Origin: Leptodontidium sp. MPI-SDFR-AT-0119
Lineage: Eukaryota; Ascomycota; Leotiomycetes; Helotiales; Leptodontidiaceae
DNA length: 64,000 nucleotides
NCBI GenBank assembly: GCA_020726505.1
Contig: JAHLEZ010000029.1
Span: 124,001-188,000 of the forward strand
Reading direction: 5' to 3'
Shown: one piece after another, positions 10,856 to 23,294 of the stretch
How positions within the stretch are numbered: position 1 is the stretch's first letter
Layout of the letters: each line of letters starts with the position of its first letter
Translations under genes and position numbers: made by a program
Notes under the pieces: model-generated
Database searches by the model: none
The model's input: only the letters and a program-made list of their open reading frames with translations
Told to the model about the DNA's origin: nothing

Positions 10856-13800
10856 TCAGACGCTGCAACCTGTCGCTTTCTGAAGCCGCTCATTCGTTCC
10901 TGTTGTTCCTGATGTCGTGTTGGCAGCGATTACTTGCATCGAACGATCGTATTGCTTAGAGCAATTGATCGTGTGTGGATGGTCTTCTCCAAGAGCCTTC
11001 TTGAGCCCCTCGAGAGCCTCCTGCCAAAGAGCCTGCGATTCTGCGTGCCTCTTCTGATGCATGAGAATACCAGCCAAGTTCCAGACACTTAACAGCGTAT
11101 CGTAATGTTCTCGCCCTTGTGCTTTGATTTTTCCTTCAACCGAACGACGCATCATTGTCTCAGCTTCATCTAACCGTCCCAAATCTCGAAGTATCAATCC
11201 AAGATTATTGACGGTTACCAGAGTGAACGGATGGTCTTTACCAAGCAAAACTTCCCTTCCCTCAAGCGTGCGCCGGACCATCTTCTCTGCACGGTTGGGT
11301 TCCCCCATATCTTGTAAAAGCGTCCCAAGTGCTTCGACCGTGTTAAGGGTATTTGGATGATTAAGTCCTAGCAATTTCTTACGACCTTCTAACGCGCGCT
11401 TGAGCACTTCCTCACTTTTTTCATATTCTCTCCGCATTTGGAGAATACTACCCACTCTATGGAGACTGCGCAAAGTGTCTTCATTCTCTATTCCTAGAGT
11501 CCTTTCTTGCCATTCGGCAGCCACACGAGCATGCTTCTCTGCTTCTTCGTATTTGCCCATATATAACAAGATCATTGCAAGTGCGCTGATACTGCTAAGT
11601 GTCCTGGCATGATCCGAACCAAGTAATGTCCGTGTCCCTTTAAGCACTTGACGATACACATCCTCAGCTAGGTCCAGCTTTCCTTGTAAGGTATATGCAA
11701 TAGCAATATTATTCATATATTTCAGGGTATCCTCGTTCTCCAGACCGAATGCTTGGGTAGAAAAATCGATTAACCGCTTCATAATATCTTCGAACTTAGC
11801 GTAGCGGCCACAATGAAGGAGGAACTCTCCCACTGATTCGTCAACAGAATCAAGTCCAGATTCGTGCCAGGTGTCCAAATTTACCAGCGCTCTTCCTTGA
11901 AGTATAGATATATTCTGTTCGTAGGTATCGATATGTGAGAGGAGTATTTGTTGAGTAGATAATGGGAATGAGAAAGATTTGTGGTGGAGGTTGGCGTCGA
12001 GGGTGGCTTGAAGAACCTTGGATGATCTGTCATGGTTTTAGCAACAATTGGGACCGAGAAAAGAAGTTCTCACATCAATGCGTATTGGTGGGTTTCTTCG
12101 TCATTGCTACGAATCCGGATCCACTAAGTATCGCGCGAGTCAATCATTGCCTCTTTAGGACTGTGGTGGGAAGAGGATAAGGCATGTCTCGAGAAAATCT
12201 TGAGACATTCAAAAGAGGGAATTTTGGGCACCTCTATTACTTACGTCTTTGATTAGTGGATGCAGAGAAAGGTGGCGATATTCGTCTTCACCCCAAGCCC
12301 AGGATTGGACCAGCGACAACTCCGAGAGGTCATTCAAAATTTCCCCGAAACTTTCACTGTCCCATTGTTTCAACCCATCTAACTTCCTGTCACCAGCCCA
12401 ACCTCCCAGAAGCTGACCATCGGGATATTCCTCACCAAGACAAGAGACAAGGCAATGAACAGGCCAATGGTATCCTGTAAAAATCTGGGCTCGTTGAGTG
12501 TACGCGCTGAAGAGCTGCTCAGAAATATCTTTGCAATCGAAGAAAGCAAACAAGGTCAACAGATCTGCTTTGTCTTTGCCGGATTCGGCAGATTCAATCA
12601 GCTGCTGCATCGAGAGTTCCCAAGTAGTGAAGACATTGAGCGAAGTCTCCTTCTCATCCTTGTTCAAATGGCGACGATACTGCGATAGTTGTGGCGTGTG
12701 CTTGAGAATCTTGTCTCGGCTTTTATTGTAGTGGTCCTTGAATTGGTCTAGCCGAAGTTTTTGCCTGCCGATATATGAGCCAGCTTGTGTGATTGCAAGA
12801 GGATGATGAACAAGCAGCTCAATTATGGCTTTGGCTGCGATCGATCCCTCATCCGTCTTATCTAGTCCACATTGTGTCCACAAGAGCTGTAAAGAATCCT
12901 CCTCTGATAGTCCTTCCAGTTCAATGAAATTGCGTGGCTGGTGATTAGTCAATCTGTTAGATGCCGAACTCCTGCTGGTGATAATAATTGTTCCCTGCTT
13001 TGAAGCTGGGAAATAATCCCGAATTGAATCAAAGTTCTTAATGTCGTCGTAGTTGTCGAACACCATCACCCATGGACTCGGCCATTCCCGAAAAGTCTCC
13101 AGTATGAAAGGAGTTGCGTCGCCCGTGGCAGTTTCTTCCGTTCCCTTCAATTTCCCAGCTATCGTCTGAAAGCTCTTCTTGACTGATTCCTCTGAAGTTG
13201 AATCAACCCAGAAAATTGCCTTGACGTCTCGATTCTTCGCTCGGCGACAATGCTGGAGCGCAATTTGTGTCTTGCCCTGACCCCCAAGCCCTCGAAGAAC
13301 GAAGATGCGTGGTTCTGCTTCAGATGTTCGTCCATCCTCGATTTTCTGCAAAACATCTTCCCTGCCTACGAAACAGTCGACTCGTCGGTTTGGGACTTCG
13401 TAGAAGATTCTCGCAGTCATCTCGATGGGCTGCGGAGTAGCGGTGATCTTTTGGTTAATCTGTCTTGGATGTTAGATTCAATTGCACTCTCATGATATCG
13501 TTTCTCAATGAGTCAATGGTTACCGTGAGCACCGTGGTTTTGATTTCCGTAACATCGTTGGCAACTTGTCTTACAGTCTGTTCTACTTTGCTGATATCAA
13601 TACCAATAGAGTGCAGCAAGGAGCTATCTTGAAATTTAGCGTGGTGGATTATTGAAACTGTCTAGGAAATTTGGGACTTACGAGTCGATTTCTGCGATAC
13701 AAAGTGCCAGAGACGATTTGTGTTGTTCCAAGTTAGCGAAGAGATCTTTCACGTCATTCTCTTGCATCACCGCCGCAATGGATTTCTTTAATTTCCTTAG

Positions 13801-14143
13801 TCTGCTGTCGAAGAAGTTGGATTTTATCTTGATGAGCTTCGCCCGGAATGTTCCGATATCAGTCAAGCAGCTGCTCAGAAGCGACTCCATTTCAGTCGTT
13901 TGAAGGGACGGGTTCTGTTTGATGAGGATCGATAGATCGACGAGCTTGAGGCGTTATTAGGTCAATTTCATGTGTGCGCAAGGAGGGTTCAACTACCTGT
14001 TGTAGTTGCACGAGCTGTTTCTTGACCACATCCGGATTCTGATACTTCGAGTAAACATCACAAGCGAATTTGATGACTTTACCACACTGCTCAGCCAAAG
14101 CTGTCGCAGCTGATACAGCACCAAGAACCTCCAGACCCGACAT
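10856..14143 (-). CDS. NLR-type STAND protein: SesA-like N-terminus, NB-ARC NTPase, TPR repeats
   Basis: Six exons read as one frame of 981 residues: 14143-13997, 13944-13682, 13623-13524, 13459-12245, 12123-12074 and 12026-10856. Residues 1-140 (MSGLEVLGAVSAATALAEQC) form a helical head like the SesA/fungal STAND N-terminal domain. The NTPase carries the P-loop GLGGQGKTQIA (about residue 230), a Walker-B-like WVMVFDNYDD, TIIITSRSS (sensor) and a HPLAITQAGSYI box equivalent to the plant GLPLA motif. The C-terminal 390 residues hold tandem 42-residue TPRs with DHPHTL/NHPNTL repeat ends (TPR_10/TPR_12 type). Such proteins act in fungal allorecognition and innate-like responses; the ligand is unknown. 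All splice sites are canonical, so the gene looks intact. Confidence 0.92.
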
Positions 14144-14527
14144 CTTGAATTAAATCAAGGATCAGGCTACAGCCTCTCAATGGGTTGTGCTGGAGCAGAT
14201 AGCCGATCTGGTAGCTGGGCAGAGGAAGGTGCGGGGGAATCTAGACAGTCGCTGTGTGCTAATATATTAACCGAGAAATTAAACAGGGATAGATGAAACT
14301 CGATATAAATGAGGTTGTAGAAATGATGATGTGTTGTTAGATTTGAGAATCTGAAGTGAGGCTGAAGAAACGCCATGCATCATTATGCACACACATCTTC
14401 CTCCCTTATTGGACAGCCCTGCCGTGTTTAGCCGCCTGTGTGTAACTTCACATTGCTGGGTGCGGTGGGTACATAATTTTTCTTCTCAAATAAACGTATC
14501 TTATATTCAAATGGACAATATCCCAAA
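14144..14527. other. short intergenic region
   Basis: It contains the NLR promoter and the 3' flank of the DUF1479 gene. No separate gene is seen. Confidence 0.5.
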
Positions 14528-15923
14528 TTATAGCCCAACCAAACCAGCCGCTCTCCTCCCCTCCTCCCCACTCAAAATCGCCTCTTCGCCAACCCAACCA
14601 ACAAAACTACTCTCATCTCTCTGTGGGCCAGCATCCTTCTCAAAATCCTTCGGGACCTTCCCACCATCCAAGAAAGCCTTAACCTGCTCCTTCATGTAGC
14701 TCTTGTTCAATTCTGTCGTAGGCGTTGCGGCAATATACGCTACACTCGCATCGAACTCCCCGAAATGCTCCACTTCAACAGCATGCAACATATCGCAGTG
14801 CCACCAAACTGTATCTCCAGGATGCATCTTTGGGATGTTGACCATACATTCTCTCATTCTGAGATGAGGATGAGAAGATGGAGATGCATATTGTGAATCA
14901 TTTCTGAATGTTCCCGGGAACCAAGGATCGGAGATATCGAATGTCCATTTGGTGGCGTCCATTATATCTGCTTCTTTGGTGGAAGTGGGAGGCTTGAAGA
15001 AGGGACGCAGAAGAATATAGGAGATGGAGGTCTTGACATCAGGGTACAACACCAGACTTCCCTCTGACTTGCCGGCTCCAGTAAGAGCTGTCCAACCTTG
15101 AAATGCTCGCAGGACACTGGAATTGTAGCTCTGTCCGAATATGGATTGTTTGGCGTCCTTTCGCTTCTCCATGTCGTAGCAATCGTGCTTCTCTGGGTTT
15201 CCGGCGAAGATCTCAGAGTAAACACCTCGATACGCGGGATCAACCCATCTGCACAAAGACCCGGCATCGATGTGTGGTCCTAAGCCTGGGAATGGAATCT
15301 TTGGTGGTCGAATCCGGACTGCATCTGCATATGAAAGAGGGTCTGGAGATGTGGTCGGGAAAGTTGGCGAGTCGTGCCACCAAGAGTTGAGCTCGCGCTG
15401 GATGCGCAGTTGATGTGGATGAGAGCGAGCAGACAACTGTGTTGGGGACCAGTAGAGGCTGAGAACGAACGGTGTTGCTACTGGCCAACCTGCATAAAAG
15501 TCAGCTTGATGCTTTTGATCTAGACTTGAAACATTCTGAATACACACCAGTGACCTTTGGCTTATTATCCTCATAGTACTTCTTCACATCCTTATACCAC
15601 TTCGTCGCCAACTCCTCACTCACAACACCTCTGACAACGAAGCAACCTCTCTTCTGCAACTCCGCCTTCTTCTCCTCACCCAAGTCCAGCATCTCCTCAT
15701 ACGACACCTGCGGGATGATACTCGTTCCCTTCTCGCCAATTTCATCGGTGAGCACTTCAAGCTCCTTGCAGACTTTCAACCAGCTTGCTTTGATGGCTTC
15801 TTCGCCGTACAAAGCTACAATGTCTTTCTTGTATTGGATGAGCTCTTCGGGAGGTGCGTCTTCGCCTTTCGAGGAGGTGTAGACGGGCCATGACGTGAAA
15901 GCTTCGGAGAGGACCCCAGGCAT
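14528..15923 (-). CDS. DUF1479 family protein, Fe(II)/2-oxoglutarate oxygenase-like
   Basis: Two exons (15923-15548 and 15489-14528, intron 58 nt) give 445 residues. The N-terminal half (QVSYEEMLDLGEEKKAELQK) and the GCFVVRGVVSEELATKWYKD segment match the DUF1479/YbiU type of phytanoyl-CoA-dioxygenase-like proteins. The core shows GLGPHIDAGSLCRW (candidate H-x-D iron ligands) and WWHCDMLHAVEVEH with the distal His. Substrate is not known for fungal members. No signal peptide, so probably cytosolic. It lies tandem to and upstream of the NLR gene, but 385 bp separate them and no joint regulation is shown. Confidence 0.9.
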
Positions 15924-16304
15924 TTTGGCGAGCTGATAAGTATAGTGTACTCGTACAGAGAATCGAAATTGGCAGACTCCTCAGAAAGCTGCAAGATGTG
16001 TGCTCTGATATGGGAAGCAAATGTTGATATTTGAGTCGTCAAAGTGGGGGAGGAGATCTAGATTTCGTTACTACTGTTAGTGGGGGATCACATAGTCCCA
16101 CTTTTGCAGATTTCGTCTTGCCACTTGAACTTGTTTGCAAGCTACTTGAGCTGGGGTGAAACGTCAAAGGAACAGACTTTCGACAAAGCGAAGTACGAGG
16201 AGGCCAGGACGCAACGAGATTCTCTTCACAGTACTTGCGGTCTATTTACCCCTCAAATTAGCCGAGCCTCCCTTCCTCCCAACCTTCCCCGGAAGCAACC
16301 ACAA
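15924..16304. other. intergenic, promoter of the DUF1479 gene
   Basis: No gene is supported on either strand here. Short plus-strand frames overlap the doubtful minus-strand gene next door. Confidence 0.4.
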
Positions 16305-16727
16305 TTATACCACAGCCGTATACTTCCCAATCGGCAAAGAAACTTGCATGACGCTGGCCTCTGCACACTCGTACTCTGCGGCGTTCTCACCTTCGCACAT
16401 GTGACCGATACCTGCCAGCCACCAAGATATCTCCTCGCCCGCCCGAAACTCGCCCGAGATGGCCCAAGAGTGGACATGCCTCCCATGTTGCCATGCCGGC
16501 CCACAGGATAAGCTTCATGACCCCTGCTGATTCAGATGCATGGCACTCACCATTCCGCTGATGGCTGGGAATAAGAGCTTATCACTTCTGTAAGTTCTGT
16601 TAAATTGTGGTGGATCACACCTGCCGGCCCGTAGGGGCGTGCTTGTCTGAAGCTTGATGGATTCCGGCACGCTTTGTATCTTGGGCTTGAGCGTCATAGT
16701 GACTATGGTTTGATAGGTGGCTGACAT
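16305..16727 (-). CDS. doubtful small protein, one in-frame TGA or an intron
   Basis: One minus-strand frame runs from ATG 16727 to TAA 16305 (141 codons) with a single internal TGA at 16517-16515. The part after the stop looks protein-like (HVHSWAISGEFRAGEEISWW, then GIGHMCEGENAAEYECAEAS). An intron 16620-16513 (108 nt, GTGTGA donor, CATGAAG acceptor) would remove the stop and keep the frame, giving about 104 residues. A GTGAGT donor at about 16553 is another option. The opposite strand also has an open frame over part of this region. No family recognised; it could be a small cytosolic protein, a decaying gene or chance. Confidence 0.35.
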
Positions 16728-16959
16728 GGTATGTTTTAGTTAAATTCTGAAGCATTTAGGACACGACACTTGAAGAAGTAGTACGAGGAGAGCCTGAGGA
16801 GAGCTTGAGGAGAGGAGTCAGAGTGTAGATAATTCAATGTGTCATGAGATATGCGAAGCATTCCTATTTTAGCAGGGATGACCCTCTAAACATTGATTTA
16901 ATTTTTGACTTTCTCAAAATCTTCTACGCTTCACTTCTGTATCCTATCTGTAACCTCGA

Positions 16960-18836
16960 CTAATCCGCCTTCTTCGACACCTCAACAGGAACCTGGGTGA
17001 CCGGCTCCACTCCATCAACAACAAACTCATCAACGCCAGCCTTTCCCTTCATAATGGCCTCCAAATCCGGGGCATCGCTATGTTTCTGCCCATCAAACAG
17101 CTATTCACACCAGTCAACACAAGATAGCATCACAAAGGAAGGACAAAAATCAACATACCTCATCAATCTCCTCCAACGTCTTCCCCTTCGTCTCCACCCA
17201 GAAGAACAACACAAAAGCAAGCTCGAGCACATCCCAAGCCCCATTAATCATATAAGTCTTCCATCCAATGGCTTCAAGCGCGTACGGGAACGCGAATGTA
17301 ACCAACAGTCCCACACCACTGACGATAAATGCATACACAGCCATACCATTCGAGCGGATACTGAAATTGAGGACTTCAGGTGGGTAGACCATCGTCAATG
17401 GTGTCCAGCCAAAGGAGTAGGAGCCTTGGAAGAGGAAGATTGATGCTACGGTGCCGTAGATTCCGGCTGTGTTGGTTGATGTTCCGTAGGCTAAGAAAGA
17501 GGTAAGTGGCGGTTTGGGGGGAGGGAGTATAGAGGAAGGACGTACCAGCTGTCAAACCACCAATCATGAAGATAAATATCGTCAAAAGGCCAGTTGACCA
17601 AGCAGCAAGAGATTTGCGTCCAAGGATATCGAGCAGTGAAGTTCCAAAGAGGCAGATCACCAGACACCAAGCATTCAAAATAATGTTCTAATTCAAGTCA
17701 GTTGCCATCCGTCTCCATGTTTAATCCTGAACAATGAGAGGAAGAAAAGGAAAACACGTACAATCTCCAACTGAGTAGTTGAATCCGTAATACCCGCATT
17801 CGTCAACATCGTACCCAAATAATACGAAATAATATTATTCCCACTCAACATCGTGAAGACCGCCACACTCAAACTGAGCATCATCCTCTTCCTCGCTCCA
17901 GGCGTCTTCACAGTCTGCAGCAAACTCAACGTCTCGCCCTGCTCCTTCTCCCACGCCAGAGTATCGATAATCTCTCTATATTGCACCTGCACGATCGGAT
18001 CGTCTTTATTGCCATCTGCGCACGCGAGAGCAATGGCCTCGATAGCCTCCTCATTCCGACCTTTGTGGATGAGCCATCTCGGTGATTCGGGGATGAAAGG
18101 CAAGACGACGATACATAACACACTGAACAGACCCTGCAGCGCAGACGGCAGTCTCCAAGCCCACGTACTCTGCATCCTGGCCGTGCCATACGTGACACCG
18201 GCCGAGATCAGTCCTCCAATATAGTAAAAGTCAAAGAACAACCCGAGTCCCCAACCCCGCCACTGCGGCTTCAACGTCTCGGCGATATAAACGGGTCCAG
18301 CTGTCGCGCTGCCGTTCATGCCGAGTCCGATTAGGATCCGGGAGATCACGAACATAGGCACGTTTTGGCTGGCTGCTTGGAGGATGGCGGCGAAGATTGT
18401 GATGAGTGCGGCGATTAACATGGCGTTTTTGCGGCCTAGGTAGTCTGTTATGAGACCGAAGAACATTCCTGCAAGACAGCCTCCTAGCCAGACGGCGGAG
18501 GTGTTTAGGGCGAGGGTGGTGGTGTTCAGGGAGAAGTAGTCTGTGTAGGAGGGGAGGATGTTGAGTGCGTTCCTGGTTTGTGTTAGTTAGATTCCGAACT
18601 CTCTTCCATATTCTCTTTCATCTCTGGAAATTCAGGAATCAAAGTGGAACATGATCTTGAGAGGACATACATCATAGAGCCATCGAATCCCTGAGTCTAG
18701 AACATTGTCAGTTTAGCCATCTCACATGCCATTTTTGTCAACTTACAGTGGCCATAAAAGTCGAAGATATAACAATCAAAATCGACACCGCCTTACTAGA
18801 CCTCGGAACTAACTTCGTGCTCGAAGAGAACGACAT
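16960..18836 (-). CDS. MFS sugar/hexose transporter, plasma membrane
   Basis: Six exons (18836-18747, 18690-18671, 18572-17762, 17687-17546, 17490-17159, 17100-16960) give 511 residues in one frame. A 20-nt exon encodes GFDGSMM, the conserved start of the sugar-porter first loop. Family signatures follow: DYLGRKNAML (loop 2-3), RILIGLGMNGSATAGPVYIAE, PESPRWLIHKGR (end of TM6), YYLGTMLTNAGI, LDILGRKSLAAWS (loop 8-9) and VETKGKTLEEIDE at the end of TM12. Twelve transmembrane helices are expected, importing a mono- or disaccharide by proton symport. It resembles the lactose-permease/hexose group of fungal sugar porters; the actual substrate cannot be read from sequence. Confidence 0.94.
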
Positions 18837-19983
18837 GTTTGCTGCTTGTCCGTTATTCTTATTCCTCAACCTTCAAAATTCCCACAAGTCAGGTTTCGGT
18901 CAAGTTCAACAAAAAAGCTCAAGCGAAACAACTGCAACGCAACAAACAAAAAAAAAAGCAACACCACAAACCAAGCAGGTCTCAGCCATACTTATACAAA
19001 CCCCCAAAACCTTCGATCAGTCACAAATCCCAAGATAAGAACTTTTCCCCGCCCCGCCGAATTAACCAACAAACCTTCACAGCTGTGTGGCTTGCTAAAC
19101 ATGGGGGAAGCTAGGATGTCTTTCCCAAGAGTGGACCCAGGCTGAACTCAAAAGACCCTCCCTGCCACCCGGGACCCTAGAAGATAAGCAATGAATCGCA
19201 CCGTGCATGGTCTGTGCGAATTCCCCTGCTAACAATTGGCAGCTTGAATAAGCACCACACCATACCTTAGTTAAAGTGGATCATTCCCTACTGTACTTCT
19301 CTGGTACCGACTCAGTGATTGAACGACTTTGGGATGGTCAGCCAAGGTTGAATACTGCTTGCATCTATCCTACCGAGCCACCAAGCGACAACATTCGGAT
19401 TCAAGCTGTCAAGAACTCATTGCTGCGCGCCTGATGCAAGCCACCCCGAAGCTCGAGTTTCGGCTGAGATAGCGAGCGTTTCGGTTCTTGGATTTCTGCA
19501 TTCTCCTCTGTAGAGTGAGAAGCTTCAATTGAAATGCCGTATCTTGCCGGAGTGGCATCAAAATGCCGGATTGACGGAGCTGTGATTGAAGACGCAAAGC
19601 GAGATAGATACTGCTGATGGAACTTCTAGCTTAATTTCCAATCCACTGATTCCACATACTGTACCTAGCATGATTTCACTTGTGGTTGTACATTGTTGTC
19701 AGTGGACCAACAAAAATTGTTCTTGATACTTTCTATCTTTTGATTTAGATTTGCTGTACCCTAGACACAAGCTCCTCCCACTAGTAACCTTAATTTTCTC
19801 CTCATCTAATATCAGGTCTGCTCTCTCGCCTCACCCAAAGTAGATGCGAAGATCATCAGTATGCGCCGCTCTCAAAAGCCCACGCTGCAGAAACCATGAT
19901 ATGCAAAAGCACCTCCCCACTCCGAAATATGCACGCTTCCTTTCCATGGACATCAACACGGACACCAATATTCTGCTAACACT
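18837..19983. other. intergenic with A-rich tract
   Basis: No gene is supported. An oligo-A stretch at about 18949-18957 lies in the transporter 5' flank, inside overlapping lysine/asparagine-rich open frames that look like chance. The region separates the transporter promoter from the Hel2 3' end. Confidence 0.5.
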
Positions 19984-22546
19984 TCATCCCCAATTCATCA
20001 ACACTTGTTTCTTCCCCTTGTTCCCTTTCTTCTTGCCCTTCCCACTACCCTCCACATCCTCACTCTCTTCCTCACCATTCCCTCCCATAGCACCTCCTGA
20101 GCCTGAAGCCGAACTCCCAGCCCACGGATTCGCCGCAGTAGAAACCGCACCTGCCCCACGCTTTACCATGCCAGTCCCGTACCCGAAGATCGTGCTCTGA
20201 GGCTTCGCAGCCGGAGGTAAAGCAGGGAAGGCATTATTATCCTTTCCTACATTCCTACTTGCGGGTCGTGAAGATGGTGGTGTGGGACGTGCGGATGTAG
20301 GTGCTGAGTTTGATGCGGAAGCTGATGATGAAGCTGCCCATGACACAGTTGAGATCTTGCCTGTGGGTGCGCTAGGTCGGGTTGCTTGTGTTGGAAGACC
20401 GGGGAAGGGATTGATGCTTGATGAGGAAGCGGGTGATACGGAAGGTGAAGCTGAACCCCATGATCGAGTTTGCGAGACTGATGAGCGGCTTGACTGGGCG
20501 GTGGATGACTTCAGCTTTAGGACACGGCTGGTCTTTGGTTTTGGTGCGGACGAAGACGATGAACTGGAGGTGACCGCCCAGTTCAAAGGGATAGAAGAGC
20601 TGCTACTGCTACTTGCGGCAGGGAGGGATGGGTAGTCTTCGTTGATAGCACGCCAGCTGTTCCATGCAGTACGGATGGAGTCAGCTTGCTTGGGATCTTC
20701 GTACAGATCTGCCACTTCGCGAACCAGAGTTCCTAGAGCGGGAGATGAGGTTTCTGAGAAGAGGGCGAAGAAAGCATCAATCAGAGCTGGTGCTGTGATG
20801 GCGTTCTTCTTGAATGAAGAGATGGCGCTGCGGAATTGAGATAGCTTGGTGTCATCGTTCTTCAGCATGCTGCTTGCTCGCTCAATGACAGCTGTGTGTC
20901 TGATCGCGCGAGCTTGATCTTGAGGTGACATGTTGGTTTGTGATACTTCAACAGTGTTGACTGAAGGTGGTTGAGTAGCCGTGACGACGCTTGAAGAAGG
21001 ATGTGATATCGTCATCGGCACAGGAGTTCGAGATGGGGCAGGAGCCGAAGCAGCAGTCAACTGGCCTCCGAAAGTGCGACCAGTAACCGATTGAGCACTA
21101 TGAATAGCCAATTGACGTTGGAAAGCTTGCTCGTCTCTTCGTAAAGGCTGGGCAGTTGAAGCTGGTATTGCTTCCGCATTCGGATCTCTTCCTCTGCCTC
21201 TCCCACGTCCTTCTCGCTGCTCTCTTTGACTTCCTCCTCCCCGTCTCTCCTGCAAATACGGAGCCCTATAGTCGAAAGATGACATGTCCACCACCCTCAC
21301 GTCTCTTCGAACATCCTTTGACAGAGTATTCCCATGCTCACTCAACTGATGGGCCTTCAAGTCCATTTCTGTAGGAAAGACGATAAGCTTCTTCTCCAAG
21401 CAAGTCGGCTCTCTACAAATAAAATGGTCTTTCGTAAAATGAGCAAACAGCGCGTCGTAGTTGAGAAAGTACTGTGGAGCTCCTCCGTTAGTTTCGCTAC
21501 AGATATGGCACTTTTCGTGACTATCTCTGCAGTGAACGTATAGCTCATCATCACCATAGAATCTCGTCCCGCAGAACGAACACAAAGGATGTCCTTTGAA
21601 TCCACTCTGGTCCACAGCTCCAGGATTGTCGTCTCCCTTCTTCATATGCTTCGACAGCTCAGCATCCGTAAAGAGGTCATGCTCATGCGTGAAAGTCTTC
21701 TTATGCCTGGAGCACAAATCACAGATCTTCTTCTTATGTGCCACTCTTACATGGCGATGGAGATCCGGCCAACTGATACATGAGACATCGCATGTAGCTT
21801 CCGGACAGTTATACTGGAGCAGAAAGATAGTATCTCGGCGGATATCAAGATTCTCATACTGAATTCCGATATTTGGATCCGTATCAGCAATATCCTCTTT
21901 ACTAAAGTCTTCGTACCGTTTCGTCTTGTAGTCCGTAAATATCACAAGAGGTGCTGGAGTCTGCAAAACACGCTATTAGCCTAATAATCTTGGAATGAGA
22001 CAAGACAGCACAACTCACCCTACAATGAGCACAGTTCTTATCCTTATACAGCGCCCGCATCCGCAAGGAACACACATGACACGTCCTGTGATTACAAGGC
22101 GCAATACTCTCATGCTCGATATCCGATGCGCAAATGAAGCACACCTCCACCTCCTCCCCTGCCTTCTCGTCCACCGCTGCCCCCTCAGGCCGTTTATACC
22201 TCGCAGCCAGCTCCTCCGCATTCATAGGACTTGGTCTGGGATTTGCTTCTGCTGCTGAGACAGCAGGTCCCATCCTCTGTCCCTGCGTCAGGTTCTGGTT
22301 CTGACCTCCTCGTCCGCCCCTCCTTGCACCTCCTGGGTTTGCGTTGTGGTGCTGGTTCTGCGTCTGCTGGCCATTCTCTCCTCCTCCATTGCCGTTCGCA
22401 TTTCCTCCTCGGCCTCTTCCCCTTCCTCTCCCTTGCCCTCTTCCTCTTCCACCTCTTGAACCATCTCCTCTCGGTCTGGAAGGTAGTTCAGCTGTACCAG
22501 TGGCAGTAGCTCCCCCTCCACTTTGTGTTCCTCCAATAGCCTCCAT
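19984..22546 (-). CDS. hel2: E3 ubiquitin ligase Hel2/ZNF598, ribosome-collision sensor
   Basis: Two exons (22546-22019 and 21960-19984, intron 58 nt) give 834 residues. The N-terminus is an RGG-rich stretch (residues about 25-85). A C3HC4 RING follows at about 137-176 (CFICASDIEHESIAPCNHRT, then CHVCSLR and CAHCR). Several C2H2-type fingers come next (CPEATCDVSCISWPDLHRHV, CDLCSRHKKTF, CSFCGTRFYGDDELYVHCRD, CHICSE), in the order seen in yeast Hel2 and human ZNF598. The C-terminal half is Ser/Pro-rich and disordered, ending with a GKGKKKGNKGKK basic patch. It should mark the 40S subunits of collided ribosomes with ubiquitin and trigger ribosome-associated quality control. Cytosolic. Confidence 0.93.
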
Positions 22547-23294
22547 CGTGGCAATTGTCTGTTCAATGTCCCTTATTTTTGATATCCTCCACTCGTTTGG
22601 GTCTTCTCTTCTGTGAGACTTTGCTATTATCAGAAATAGGGGCTATTCGTTATTGTGCAGGAGGCGAACAGGAAATTGTTGACTGCTTGCCTTTGGTTGA
22701 AGGTCGACTTTCTTAGGGGCACCGTCTAATTTTACAAAGCCCGTTCCGCACTGAAGCGACCCCGCAGCGAGGCTGACAAAGTGGGCGTGGCGTTCGGACA
22801 GGAGTCACTCTTTGCGAGGCTGAGCTTTGGAAATTGCAAGGAAAGGAAAGGAATAGTCATGAAGAGTCATTGTGGTTCCGTAATTGACCAAATGGGGTTG
22901 GAACCCGATAATTCAGTTTCTTGTATGTTTAAGTGTCATTATTTAGAATTTACCTCCCAAGTGACGGTAGTAGGTATGTAGTTCGATTCTGATCGCCACT
23001 GAAAATAGGTGCAAATGAGATGTTACTTGGATGTATTCTCAAGATATACCCTGCTAGAATACATCCAGGAACAGCCACGATTCATTATCTCATTCGAGGC
23101 TCACTGCTATCCATCCCAAGCCAAGTCTCTGGGGACATCAAAGCCCATTGCATGCAACGCTCAACCAGAACCACCCAGTGCAACACCATACATATCCTAT
23201 CACATAGTAACGCCGGTCCATCCCCTCCAATCCCTCCCATTCCCCGGCCGTAAATTTTACTTTCCTCCCGATTCGCCAGCCAGTCTCACCTACC
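22547..23294. other. intergenic, Hel2 promoter
   Basis: No gene is supported. It contains the Hel2 5' flank (GAA/CTTT-rich near 22600) and the 3' flank of the SWIB gene. Confidence 0.5.

Noticed and set aside
14385..14699. 104-codon plus-strand frame
   Set aside because: Antisense to the end of the DUF1479 gene, no motif of its own.
18748..19145. Three overlapping lysine/asparagine-rich plus-strand frames
   Set aside because: Product of an A-rich tract in the transporter promoter; partly antisense to its first exon.
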